Shown: positions 35,670 through 46,701 of the stretch, in pieces
How the letters are laid out: each line of letters starts with the position of its first letter
Position numbering within the stretch: the first letter of the stretch is position 1
Source of the DNA: Helopsaltes ochotensis
Lineage: Eukaryota > Chordata > Aves > Passeriformes > Locustellidae
Direction: 5' to 3'
Length of the DNA: 64,000 bases
Assembly (NCBI GenBank): GCA_013400155.1
Contig: VXBM01000023.1
Span: forward strand, 1,069,511 to 1,133,510
The notes under the pieces: model-generated
Database searches by the model: none
What the model was told of the DNA's origin: nothing
What the model saw: the letters and a program-made list of their open reading frames with translations, nothing else
Position numbers and translations under genes: made by a program

Positions 35670-36751
35670 CCACTTTGCCTTGCTGTCCTTACTCTCGCTC
35701 TGAAAGAGGACTTCTGCTGTGCCTACTTGCTCAGTAGTCTTTCCTGTCCCCTGGATTTAATCAACCCAAGCACTGGAATGAACCTGGGAAATCTGCGTGG
35801 CAGCTGCGGCTTCCTGTCTGCCTTGTTGTTCCCTGCAGTAACTTGAATGTTACCCATGAGTACTGCTTCCCTCTTGGGCAAATGAAGATTTATTTTGTTC
35901 TTCATGTCTGCTAGTGGAAAGTCTGGGCTTGGAGGCTGATCTCCTGTAGATCCTCAGTGAAAGGTTTAGGGCAAACTGCAGGGGGAAGGACTGCATTTAT
36001 CTTTATCTAGCATTGCTCCCAGCAGCTGGTGTGGGTCTGCATACCTGGGGCTGACTGAGGGACTGGGGGGCAATGCACACAGTCCATAAACAGAGGGAGC
36101 TGACAGAAAATGTGACAGGTGGACAGACAGAAATGCAGGGGATGGAAAACTGCTACACCAAACAAATCCAATAATCTGTTTCCTAAAGATGTAGGTGCCA
36201 TCATGGGTGAGGAGCAAGGAGAGGTAATTTAAACTGTTCATGACATTGCTGTGTCTTCACTTAAAAGAAGGAAAAATGAGCTTTCCATTGCAGAGAACTC
36301 CATGAAACCCCTCCAGTATGCAGGAAGGTGATGAAGCAAGGCAAAGAGCAGCTGGAAATGTGAGAGGAGATCAACTATCACGGTATTACGATGATATTGT
36401 TAGATGGTTTGCTTTTACCTGCAATATTATACTCTGTCCTGGAGATCTGTCCACAAAAGGTGTAGAAGTAAAAGGAACTGGTAGTCAGGCAGAAAAAGGG
36501 TGGAAAATACTGGACTTTTTAATCAAACACAGGGGATAAATAACAAAAATATGGTAGACCAGAGTAAAACAATACATGAGTTAGGCAAGGTGTACTGGAG
36601 GCTCCTAATTACTTTCTTTCTCAGAGATGATTCATTATATTGAAAAGCTGCTCATAAAAAGCTAGGAAATTATTTTTGTGTAATACATAGCTCCAGGTCT
36701 GTAGGAACTCCTTGCTGTCAAAAATTAATGTGTCCAAAAACCAGAATGGTA

Positions 36752-36789
36752 CAAAAAAAAAAAAAAAATTATAAAAAAAAAAAAAAAAN

Positions 36790-36855
<66 letters not shown>
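36752..36855 (+). repeat. Long A-tract containing an ambiguous base
   Basis: About 16 As, TTATA, then roughly 80 As with an N at 36789. No AATAAA or retroposed coding sequence precedes it. The N suggests the run length or the join was unresolved during assembly, so its true length is uncertain. Confidence 0.9.
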
Positions 36856-36856
<1 letters not shown>

Positions 36857-37403
36857 CATGAATATGGATTATGGAAGTACTTTTAATTCTCTGGGTTTGC
36901 TCCTTCCCAATTGGATGCCGACTCTGTACACACTGGCTGTGCAAGCAGAAGGCATCTCCCAGTCATGCTGATCTGTAGCCATAGGTCCAATCACTTTGGC
37001 AACTCCGAGCTCATCTCTCTACCATTAATGAGGTAGTCACTCATCACTTAGGACATAACTGGCGGGCAGCACAAAGCAGGATTTGGCCTGGGTAATGTAA
37101 CATTTATTCCACAGGCTTTCAGCTAGTGCAGCCCTTGTGGGGGCTACTGCAGGGGAATGTGGTGCCCTTTCTGTTATGCTGAGGCTGTCAAGAATCCACT
37201 CAAGCGATGTAGCCAAGTTTATTGGAAAATCATTGGAGGAAATCAGCTTGCAGGTCATCTTTAAAAGCAGATGAGCCTCATCCCCCTTCTCCCTCTTCTG
37301 CTGTTGGAAATGGGAACCGGCAATGCTGGAGGCTGGGGCAAGGGTCCATTTCCCAGTCTAGCTGTTGACTCATAGGCAAGTCTGTCCTCCTGCCTTCCCC
37401 CAG

Positions 37404-37657
37404 GCTCTTTGTCTGTGGAGCAGAGATATTTACTTAGCAGTGAGCACAGCTCCCCAGGCAAAAAAAGCCACCGAGCTGCAGTGCTCACGTCCCTGGTTCT
37501 GGCAGAGCAGGCAGGTGGCAGCTGGCCAGTGAACTTGCAGAGACCCTTTGAAGTGACCCGGCCCAGCAGCCTCACTGGCTACAGGCTGAAGTCTTCACAG
37601 CCCTTGGCTGAAGATAAGGGGAGCCAAATTACTGTAACCAGCCAGGACCAGCATCAA
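37404..37657 (+). other. Candidate internal exon, protein not recognised
   Basis: A strong acceptor (CTCCTGCCTTCCCCCAG ending at 37403) and a good donor (CATCAA then GTGAGT at 37658) bracket 254 bases. One forward frame is open across all of it: two bases completing a codon, then 84 codons ending in phase 0. The peptide is mixed and soluble-looking, with segments such as LVLAEQAGGSWPVN, RPFEVTRPSS and GSQITVTSQDQHQ. I do not recognise it. The region is GC-richer than its surroundings, which makes long open frames more likely by chance. A minus-strand frame also overlaps (37261-37575). No adjacent exon could be joined in phase. Confidence 0.25.
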
Positions 37658-40600
37658 GTGAGTGCCTCAAAAACCTCTGCAGCTTGTTCTGGGAATAGCT
37701 GCATGGGCAGAGCTGCCAGTCCCCCCGCAAAAGCCATGGGCGGTGCAGCAGTTTGAGTTGGGGTGCACATCCATGGCCAGGGTCTGACCTTCCAGCCCTG
37801 AGCTAGGGAGGGACCTCCCTGGCCAAAGGCAGCGGCTGTGGCTCTCCCCTGCTCCTGCAGCAGCCTGGCAACATTGTTCAGTGCTGCTCCTGATGTCTCC
37901 CCGTCAGCAGAGTGGGGGTGAGTGGGGCTGTTGGGGTGCTGCTTTCATCTGAGGGATCAAGGCAAGCGTCCAGGAGGCTTATAGTGTGCTATATCTCACC
38001 TGACCAGGGTTACTGTGGAGCGTGGGCAGCTGTTATTCCATCACCTGGGCAGCTCCAGCTTGGTAGCTCATTAGCAGGTAGGATATATTAGTAACTGTCA
38101 AAGAACTGGAGAGCTACCTTGTTGGGTGAATGGATGGAAACATTTTAACTCCCACAAAAGAGGGAGAGGTGGTGATTAGCTGTGAGATGACAATATGAAA
38201 TGTCAGAGGCACAGACAGTAAGCACAACTGTTCATTATTATATTAACAGCTTTAATTTTCTGCCTTTAAACACCAGTTTCCTGTCAGTGCAATTAGATTG
38301 TGTCTGTGTGCTTAATTTAAATCAATATACTCCTGCATTTGGAGTTTTCCTCACACATCCTGTGCGAGGCAAGAAGCAAACTAGCCAGCAGGAGCATCTT
38401 TTCTTGTGTCCTTGAGGTGAAAGCCAGTTTGTGAAGAGGGTATTTAGGTGATGCATGTCCCCACAGCAGGTGAGTGTAACCTGCAGTGATTTATGAAATT
38501 TCCACAGATTGGAGTGGGGAAGAGATGATGGCACTGGAACACCTTGAAGAGGCAGGCGGTACAAACAGCACATGGTAATATTTTTAGTGAATTATCTTAC
38601 AGACCACAGAAAATAATGGGAGGAACAGGGGGAGGGGAAAACACTCTCCTGCCAGAAGTTATTGAAGGCCTGATTGTGATTGTGGTTACACCACTCTAAG
38701 TCTGATTTTCCTCAGATGATGTTAATGCTGCCTTGATGACTGTAAAAGCGAGATCAGTATTGGGCTAGATGCTAAGTGCCAGTAAACAGTGCATTTAGGA
38801 ATGGGATTTCCCTGATTTTTCCTCCTTGAACAAGTACCAGTATTTTTACCTGCTAGGCAAGAGGAAGGGAAACCCAAGAGAGCTCAGAGCTTCCTGCTGA
38901 TTTCAACCTAGATTTTCTCAATGTCAAGGAATTGTCAATGTCAGTTGGATCTGGTGCCAAATCCCTGTTTCTGCAGACACAAGGGTGCCCTTTGTGCTCA
39001 CCAGGGCAGGATGATATGCAGCTTTCATAGACATTTGTGCCTTGATGAGTGCTTATGACAGAGTGACACTAAAACTCCTGTGCACTTTCCCCCTCTCTCA
39101 GATTTGGCCCAGGATTTCTGTATGTAATTGCTCCATACATTACATAGAGTATTTTTCTCCTGCATGGGCTAATGCAGTATGACTCAAGGAGCTTTATTTT
39201 GAGTAGCTAGTCACGTTCTTTTGCTTTATTGCTCTTATAGCTCTGATCTCTGCAAGATCTTCCATCATTCCACTGATACTCCTGGATCATCAAGTTTCCT
39301 CTGTCAGCTCAAATGTTTTACTTTGGTTTCTCATCTACTTTAGTCCAGCCTCTAGAAGCTCTATTGCTCCATCCTCATCTCCTGGACAGGGAGATGTGGG
39401 GTGACTGACCTCCAAGCTCTCTGTGTCCAACCCAGACTGCTGTCCCCCCTCTGGAGAGAGAGATAAACCTCAGAGGATGGGTTGCTTTCCCCTCCTTCCT
39501 GGAAGAAGCTTCCAGGCATAAGAGAAGATGGTGTCCTTTCAGTCATGCATCTCCAAGAAGTCCAGCATGGGAATAACTGAACAAGGGATCCCAGACCTGA
39601 AGGGGTGAGAGCGGGTGATCCACTAACCTTGACAGGAAACCTGAGCAACCCTGCTGCAGCACCATACCCAGCACACACCACATACTGAGGCGATGCCAGA
39701 AAGACTTTGCCTGCCGTGGAGACGTGGAAAAATGGCAATACTGGGTCCAGCACCCACCCAGAAACTCGAGGCATATGTGCCAAGGACTCAAGCAGGAACT
39801 CCAGCACTTTAGCCTGGGTACCAAAATCTGGCTGTTGGACTTAAGATGGAAGCCTGGGTCCCTGGAAATGCATCATGCATTAAAGAACACAGGACCTGTC
39901 ATGTTAGATTAAACAAATGGTTCGTCTATCTCAGAGCTAGACTGCCTGGCAGTGGTCAGTAGCACAAATTCAGCCTGCAGAAATGGCCAAAGCAAAGCTC
40001 TGGGCCAGGATCCAGAGCTGGGCAAGGATCTGATTTTCAGTTTCTGAGTATTTGGTTGATATTCTGATGTCATATATATCATCTAGAAAGCTCTTCCTTA
40101 TTCATATCTCTAGGATCTACCATTCCTCCTCCTCCATTTTGCTGAGACATCAGCAATTATAAGAAAATGACGACACTGATGGCTGCATCAGAAGAAAGAG
40201 CCAAGTGGCTGATAACCCTTTCTGCCTAGGGAGTGGTGTTTGGTCCCAGATTTTACCTGACAAGTGGGAGAACTGACTTTCCTTGCTATCCAGTTTAGGG
40301 AAATTTAGAGACAGGGTTTAGTCTCTGATCTCTTCTTCCTATAAAACACAAGATCATAGGTAAAACATTTTCCTGGATGTCTAGGCATCCTCCTGCCCTG
40401 CCCTGAACCTCTGGCTGGACAATAATTCTTACAAGGAGCTGCTCTCAGCATTTCTTCAATGGTGGGCTCCTCCCTTCCCTTTCAAAGTTAACAAAGTACT
40501 TGAACCTGCACCTCATCCAGAGCATAACCCTTTCCACTTTCCAGGATGGAGCATAAACATTACAAATGAAATCTCCAATGGGTAAAGAAGGAACAATCAC

Positions 40601-42065
40601 TTTCTTAATTTTTTTTTAAAGGCACTTTAGGGCTTTTATCAGCAAAGCATTGTGTCCATTAAGAAACAAATTAAGTAATTCTGCAGGCAAGCTAAGTACT
40701 GTTCCCCTGCCAGAACTAATACTGTCTCTTTCCACCAGGAATGTTTAAGGGTCCCTCCCCCGTGCCCTGGGATTACAGCTGCTTTTAGTTCATAGATGGA
40801 GGATTAATCAGTGGAGCTCTTTTGCAGAGCTCCTGAAATAGATATCACAAATCAGGGAAACTTGGAAGGAGTCTGGGAAGTGACAAATGTGAAATTATGC
40901 TGTCCTTGTTTGGTGTCTGTGCAGGGAAGAAGACTGTGGTGACTTAGAGGTGCTTACCTGATGGGGGATGCCTCTGGTTGCTTTGGAAGGAGACCTGGAG
41001 TTTGGGATATGGAAAAGCAGGGTGGAGAGGGTGGAGGGATGGCTGCAAACTTCAGTATCCAAACAAGGAGTTGTGAGACTTGACAGAACCATGTGTAGGA
41101 GAAGATAGTGAGAGGCAGTAATTGAACCCAGCACGTTGTTCTCTGCCATCAGGGGTGAAGATCCAGATTCATGCTGGTGTGACACCAGAAGCTGTAAGTT
41201 TCCCATTCTTTTGGGACTTTCCTGACAGAGTATCCAAAGTCAGACTCTTCTAGATTCTTTTTCCTCAAACCTACAGATGCTGACTCTCAATCTGTCCCAC
41301 TAAGTGCAAGACCAGAGTGTGAGGTGGTCTGCCTTGTTGATATCACCTGCCTATGCCTGAACACATTTTAGTTTGTCAGAAGGGATTCAGTATTTCATCC
41401 CCAGTTCATCCCCTTGTGATGTTGCAGCTGTTTGCATGTGATACAGGTGTGCAGACAAGGAAAAATTAATGCAGTTAATTTTCATGTAAACAGTACCGTT
41501 ATAAGTCCCTTTATACCAGTTAAAGTGTGACTGTGGAGGAGGAGGGAATACTACTTTAATTACATTGGCTTTGAAGCTATTATCACTAAGTCAGAATGAA
41601 AAATTATGCGCAGACTATTCCTAAGGGTCTAAATTGAAACAATTCCTATTGAAGAGAAATTCTAATAGAGAAAATCATTGACAGAATGGTGTGAAAGGAT
41701 AAACATTCTCTTAGCTTCACACTCAGTACATTTTGCCCAACTAAAACTGCTCTCTTGTGGAGCTGAACTCTGATAGCTTAGCTGAAGGGAACACAACTTG
41801 ACAGAGCCTATCTTGGACCTTTATTTTGATTCCCCTGGGGTACTACTTAGAGAAGGATGAGGTGAAAGCCTGACTCCTAATAGAAAAGATGCACTATTAC
41901 AAAGATGCCTGAGGTTGCTAATTGGGACTCATGATACTGTCAAGAAAGTCAAACAACTGCTGCTCTTGATCTTTACCTGGCCCTGTGTTGGGCCCCAGCA
42001 TTTGTCCTATTAGAGCATCAGAGGAATTTTGCATTACCTGTTGGGTTTCCCCACAAACTTTGTGG

Positions 42066-42275
42066 AATCATAGTATGATTCTCTTTGAAAGGGAACTTAA
42101 AGATGATCTTGTTCCAACACCCGCTGCCGTGGGCAGGGGCACTTCCCATGAGACCAGGTTGCTCAAGGCCCCATCCAACCTGGCCTTGAACACTGCCAGG
42201 GATGAAACATCCACAACTTGTTCCAGTGCCTCACCAACATACGAACTTCTCTCAGCAAATCCAATAATAAAAATT
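42066..42275 (-). mobile_element. CR1 LINE 3' end, antisense
   Basis: Read on minus this is a CR1 tail. On plus it starts with AATCATAGTATGATTCT (terminal repeat), then AAAGATGATCTTGTTCCAAC, then GTTGCTCAAGGCCCCATCC, AACCTGGCCTTGAACACTG, CCAGGGATG and TTCCAGTGCCTCACCA. It fades out near the CAAATCCAATAATAAAA string. It is truncated, and the plus-strand open frame at 41985-42491 that crosses it is an accident of the repeat. Confidence 0.9.
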
Positions 42276-45200
42276 TTCCAAAATTATTCTCAGTCCTCAG
42301 GGGTTTTTTCAGTGCAAACAAACAAACAAAAAAATTGCTGGGAATTTCCCTCAGTTTCTAACAGTCTAAACTGCTTGCATCAACAGATGCATCAATATAA
42401 TCCCTTGTCTGGGGCAAGGAGGTTTGAAACATCTCCCTTCCCCCAGAGATGGCTTAGGCACAGAGTCAAAACACCTCAACGTGTGTGCTGATGGCCAGAC
42501 ACAATTTCGCTCTGGGTCTAAGTGCAGATGCCCTACCTAGCCTTGACTGCCAAGGAACTGGAGGTATTGTGACGTGCTCTGTCAGCTGCATGACACACAC
42601 ATGTCCATGCTGGGTCAAGATGGGAAGCTGCAGCAGTCCCTATCATCCCCCCTTTCCCTGCAAATGACAGTGGAATCTAGCTAGCAATATCTGGTTTTGC
42701 ATGGGGGAAGAGGACCTGCCTCTTTCCTCTCCCCAGAATCTCCCCTTTTAAGAGCAGGTATGAGACAGGGGCACATGCAACCCCCAATACAGACTCTCTA
42801 GCACAAAATGGCACAAATACAAAAGTTTTATTGTTTTCGGTGGGCTAACCCTCTTTAAGGCAGCTGAGAGTTTTTTTTTTTTTTTTAAACTGTGCACATT
42901 CACATTCAGGCCAGTAACTTTAGCACATCACTTCAGGGAGACTTGAGTGCACCATGCCCCAGAGCTGGCTTGCTTTTGTCCACGTTTTTCTTGCTGTGAG
43001 GGATGCGCTTCTGCAAGAGGAGCTTCAAAAAACACTTTCCCCTGTCTCTGAAGCAGTCAGATATAGGGCCAGGAGGGGACAGCTTTCTTTCTAGCCTATA
43101 TGTGAAGATATTAAGCAGAGGGCTGGTCTCCTGCTGCCAGACCCACATGACTCTCCTCTTAGACTTTTTTCAATCTGTTAGACAGCTGTCATCCAACTCA
43201 GACCCCAAATATTTATCTTACTTCTGAGGCGTCATCCTCAAAACAATCTGTGGTACTGACATGAGCTCTAGGGAAAACAGCCCCACACTGACATCAAACA
43301 CCAAACTCTCCCACCCCAGCAAGCCAGCACCAGAGTTTGACCTTTGAAGATTTGTTGCTTTTCTTCTTTGCAGCTGGGGACTTGGGTAAAGGTGTGAGAA
43401 GTGAAAGGGGGGCAGGGGAGTGGTGCTAGAACTCAGCTGCTCTGTGGAGCTGCTTTTATTTAGGAGCCCTGAAGTATAGTTTTCACTACTTCCTGCCCTC
43501 TCTGGTGTGGGAATGTCCACTTGTCTTTTTAAATAGCTGAAGGAACAGCAAATAATTTTATTTGTTTTTTGTGCTAAGAATAGGAAAAAAAATCTAGATT
43601 GTTGTTCACTTCTTAAGAGGGTGTTGGTGAAGGGGCCCTGTGGAAGTCCAACATGGAAAACATGAATTTTCGTATGGGAAACTGAGCTCAAATATCGGCT
43701 TGTACAGACAAGAGCTGGCTTATATGGTATGGAAGAGAAGCAGAGGGGCAAAGGAGGTGAAGGCTGTCTCACACAGGTCACTAAGGTCCCAATTATCTCC
43801 AGCTGGGCACCTGATGCTGTGTGCAGCGAAATGACCACACAGAGAGGAGAAAGGAGTGCCTCTGAGACACACAGGTGATTCGAGAGCATGTGTTGCCCTG
43901 ATTTTGCAGCCTTTCTGGTGTGTTTCTTAGTTGTTAGAATGGAGTCAGTTTCCTCAATGTTTAGGTAGTGCTTTGCTCCTTTCCCACGCTGGTCCTATCT
44001 GTAGATAGGGTTTGTTTGGGAAATGTCTCTGGTAAATATCACATACTTTCGGATGCAAATTATACGTGACTGACAGTCAGCTGGGCCAGTGGGGTTGAGA
44101 GGTTCTCACACTCTCATCCAATCCCTGGCATGGATCTCTTGAAGAAAGAAAGAATAAACTCAACTCTCCTTTTCATCCTTCTCCTCATCGAGTGTCCTGC
44201 GTGGTTCTTGCTGTGATAATACCACGATAAGCATGGGCAGAGTCCACCCCAGTGGCTGGCACTGCCCAGAGGTGAACAGCCACAGAGCATATTGCCTTTG
44301 TACAGCAGAGACACTAAGCTGGGCACTGCTCAGCTCTTTCCAAAACATTTTCTAAACTTTATCACAGAACTACAGCCTCCAAACCAGCCTGACTGTTTTG
44401 AGTATTGAATTTCAGGTGAAGGCTTTGTAATGCTTCCCATTTCTGACTCTGCTTCCTGATAAGTTTATATTTCCTCTTCCTCTTCTTCCTCCATTCCTTC
44501 CCATGCCCCTGTCATGGTGTTGGGGGGGAGTTATTGTGGGTGGAGAGCTTCTGAAAGCTCCTTGGTGTTGCTGTTCCTGCCTACCAGAGGAGAGAGGAAA
44601 ATCCCAAGAGAGAATTATTTCTGAGGCCACAAGAAACAGTATGTCCTCACTGGCTCCCTACATGCAGATAAGAAGCATACCTGGGAGCACAAGACATGTT
44701 TATTACCCCCTATATGCACCAGCTGGGAGATTTGTTCATGCCAAAACAAAAAGTAGGGTCAGGCTCAAGAGAATGGGAGCTGTGATCCATGGATGCGTGC
44801 CCAGTTTCTGGGATTAAAGGTGCCTTGTCCTCAGGAACTCTAAGCAAAGACTTCAAAGGCAGACAGGTGAGGCACTAAAGCCTCCACAGCAACTGGCTTC
44901 AGTTTGGCTGACCCTGCAGGGAGTTTAAGGAGTCTCCTATCCAAATGTGCCAGGACAAAGGACCTGGGTTAGCCTCACCCTTGATTGGAGTGGACTGGTT
45001 GTCGTAAAAAGATTATTTTAATTTTTATTATGCTATAAATGTACATGATGCAATGCTGTTTAAAAATTGAATTGTGGTTGAAATTTCACAGAGTTTCAAG
45101 CAAAGGTTTCCAGGAACAGACCCCTGTTGTACAAATGCTGATCCTCAAGGTCCGAAGTGAGTATGGCACGGGCTATGCTTGACAGCTTCCCAGGAGGGAA

Positions 45201-46584
45201 GGTTATGCTTCGTAAGGAATACCCATGATTTTTAAAAGAGCATTGGTTTGAAGGCCAGCTGTACTGTGAATTAAAGTTGGAAAGAAGCAACATAGCAGCT
45301 GCAGTCTTGTGAAAGCAGTGCAGGCAAATACAGTGTTAAGCGAGGTTTATAGACCCAAATTCTGGCTTGGTGTTTCAGTGGTGACCCCCTGGAGGTTTGA
45401 GAAGCCCAGGTACCTAGCAACCCCCACAGTCTTACAAAGCCTTGGCTAGATAAAGGCCTCATCAGCTCATTTTCCTGCTGTTTTTTTCACATTCCAAGAG
45501 CACCGAAGACTATGTTAAATACTACAATCCCCTGGTACTAAAACTTACTGTATCTCACTAATGGTGTTTTACCATAATGAAAATTGGTCATTTGTTTCTC
45601 TTGATTTTCTTTTACTTTGCAGTCTTGCACTAGTTTATGATGTTTCTTTGCCTCTGGCTACTTAATTTATGCAATTCTGTCTTAAGAAAGACTTTGTCAA
45701 AAGTTCTGTGGGAATCCAGTAGCCTGTAGCAATCAATTCTCCATTGCCTTTTTATCCAACGACCAACTGAACAATGAAACATGATTTTCCTGTGTCGAAA
45801 ATTTGCTTGTTAGACTTTAACGTATCTCAATCAGTGGCACTGTAATTATGTTTTAAATTTTCATTACAAAACTTGTTTATCAGGCTAAGATGTATTGATT
45901 TGCATGGGATGAATAACCCTAGTGTTTCTGAAAATGGTAGACTTGGTGTTTGCTGTCTTTCAGCTAATTTTATTGAGCAATTACATATTTTCCTCCAAAA
46001 TTTCTTTCTTAGGTGCCTTCAGAATTTTTTAACCTTGGCCATCAGAGAGTGGTGATTTACAGCTCTTTAATGTAATGCTTTTATTCTAACATTTTTTCTT
46101 TTGACACATCAGTTCCTAACAGTGCCTCATCTTTACGTGCAGATTGTTAGACTCCCATATAATTAAGCTTGTCCAGACTTCCCATCATAAGATCTTATTT
46201 CTCGATATGTAAAACTGTTTCTGGGCAGAGATTTTTTCATGGTTACTCAGTCTTCCTTTTTGGGATACATACATTTGTTATATCCAAAATGATGTAAGTT
46301 TTCAAGAATGAAGCTGGAAAAAACTATGTCTTTGTGCACATTAAAAAAATAAAGGTGACCTTTCTCTCTAAATGTTCTGTGTCCAGCCTGCTGTGGAAAT
46401 AAGACTTGAAATTGAGCACTTGGGTAGCCTCTGAGTCAGGAGTGTGCCCTTTGTCTCTCTATAAACCTGCCCCAAATATGGTCCCAAAAACTGTGATTTG
46501 CACATGCCTACTGGGAATTACTTGGATTGCAGAAGCATCATTCCCCCAAGAGTCCATCTGTCCTGGGCATGTTTGATTCCTCAG

Positions 46585-46701
46585 GTGATGCAGAGTTTTC
46601 TGTTCAAGGTCTGTAGCCATGTGGAGCCAGCTTTTAGCGGCTGCTGGGGCAGCAGATTTTTACAGCAGCCTGGTGAGGTTTGGAACTTCACCTGGGAGCT
46701 G
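46585..46701 (+). other. Candidate internal exon, protein not recognised
   Basis: A fair acceptor (GTTTGATTCCTCAG ending at 46584) and a good donor (GAGCTG then GTAAGA at 46702) bracket 117 bases. These are open in phase 0 from end to end (39 codons), including VCSHVEPAFSGCWG and GEVWNFTWEL. The tryptophan and cysteine content is more protein-like than most chance frames, but no family comes to mind. The sequence continues open past the donor, which weakens the case. Confidence 0.2.

Larger units (their letters stand above)
35670..42065. other. Unique non-coding DNA with one candidate exon
   Basis: No recognised gene. It contains the A-tract with an N at 36752-36855 and the candidate exon at 37404-37657. 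A second strong acceptor (CTCCCCTGCTCCTGCAG) ends at 37860, with a GGG|GTGAGT donor at 37918. The 57 bases between would start with a stop-containing frame if joined to the preceding candidate exon, so the two do not form a coding pair. A minus-strand donor-like ATCAG|GTAAGC at about 40950-40959 closes an open S/P-rich frame of no known family. Confidence 0.5.

Noticed and set aside
41985..42491. 168-codon plus-strand frame
   Set aside because: It runs across the antisense CR1 tail at 42066-42275 and is a by-product of that repeat.
43218..43889. Longest open frame, 223 codons on minus
   Set aside because: No recognisable domain, low-complexity S/L/P-rich composition, no matching splice sites or Kozak support. 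With several thousand stop-delimited frames in 64 kb, one frame near this length is not surprising.
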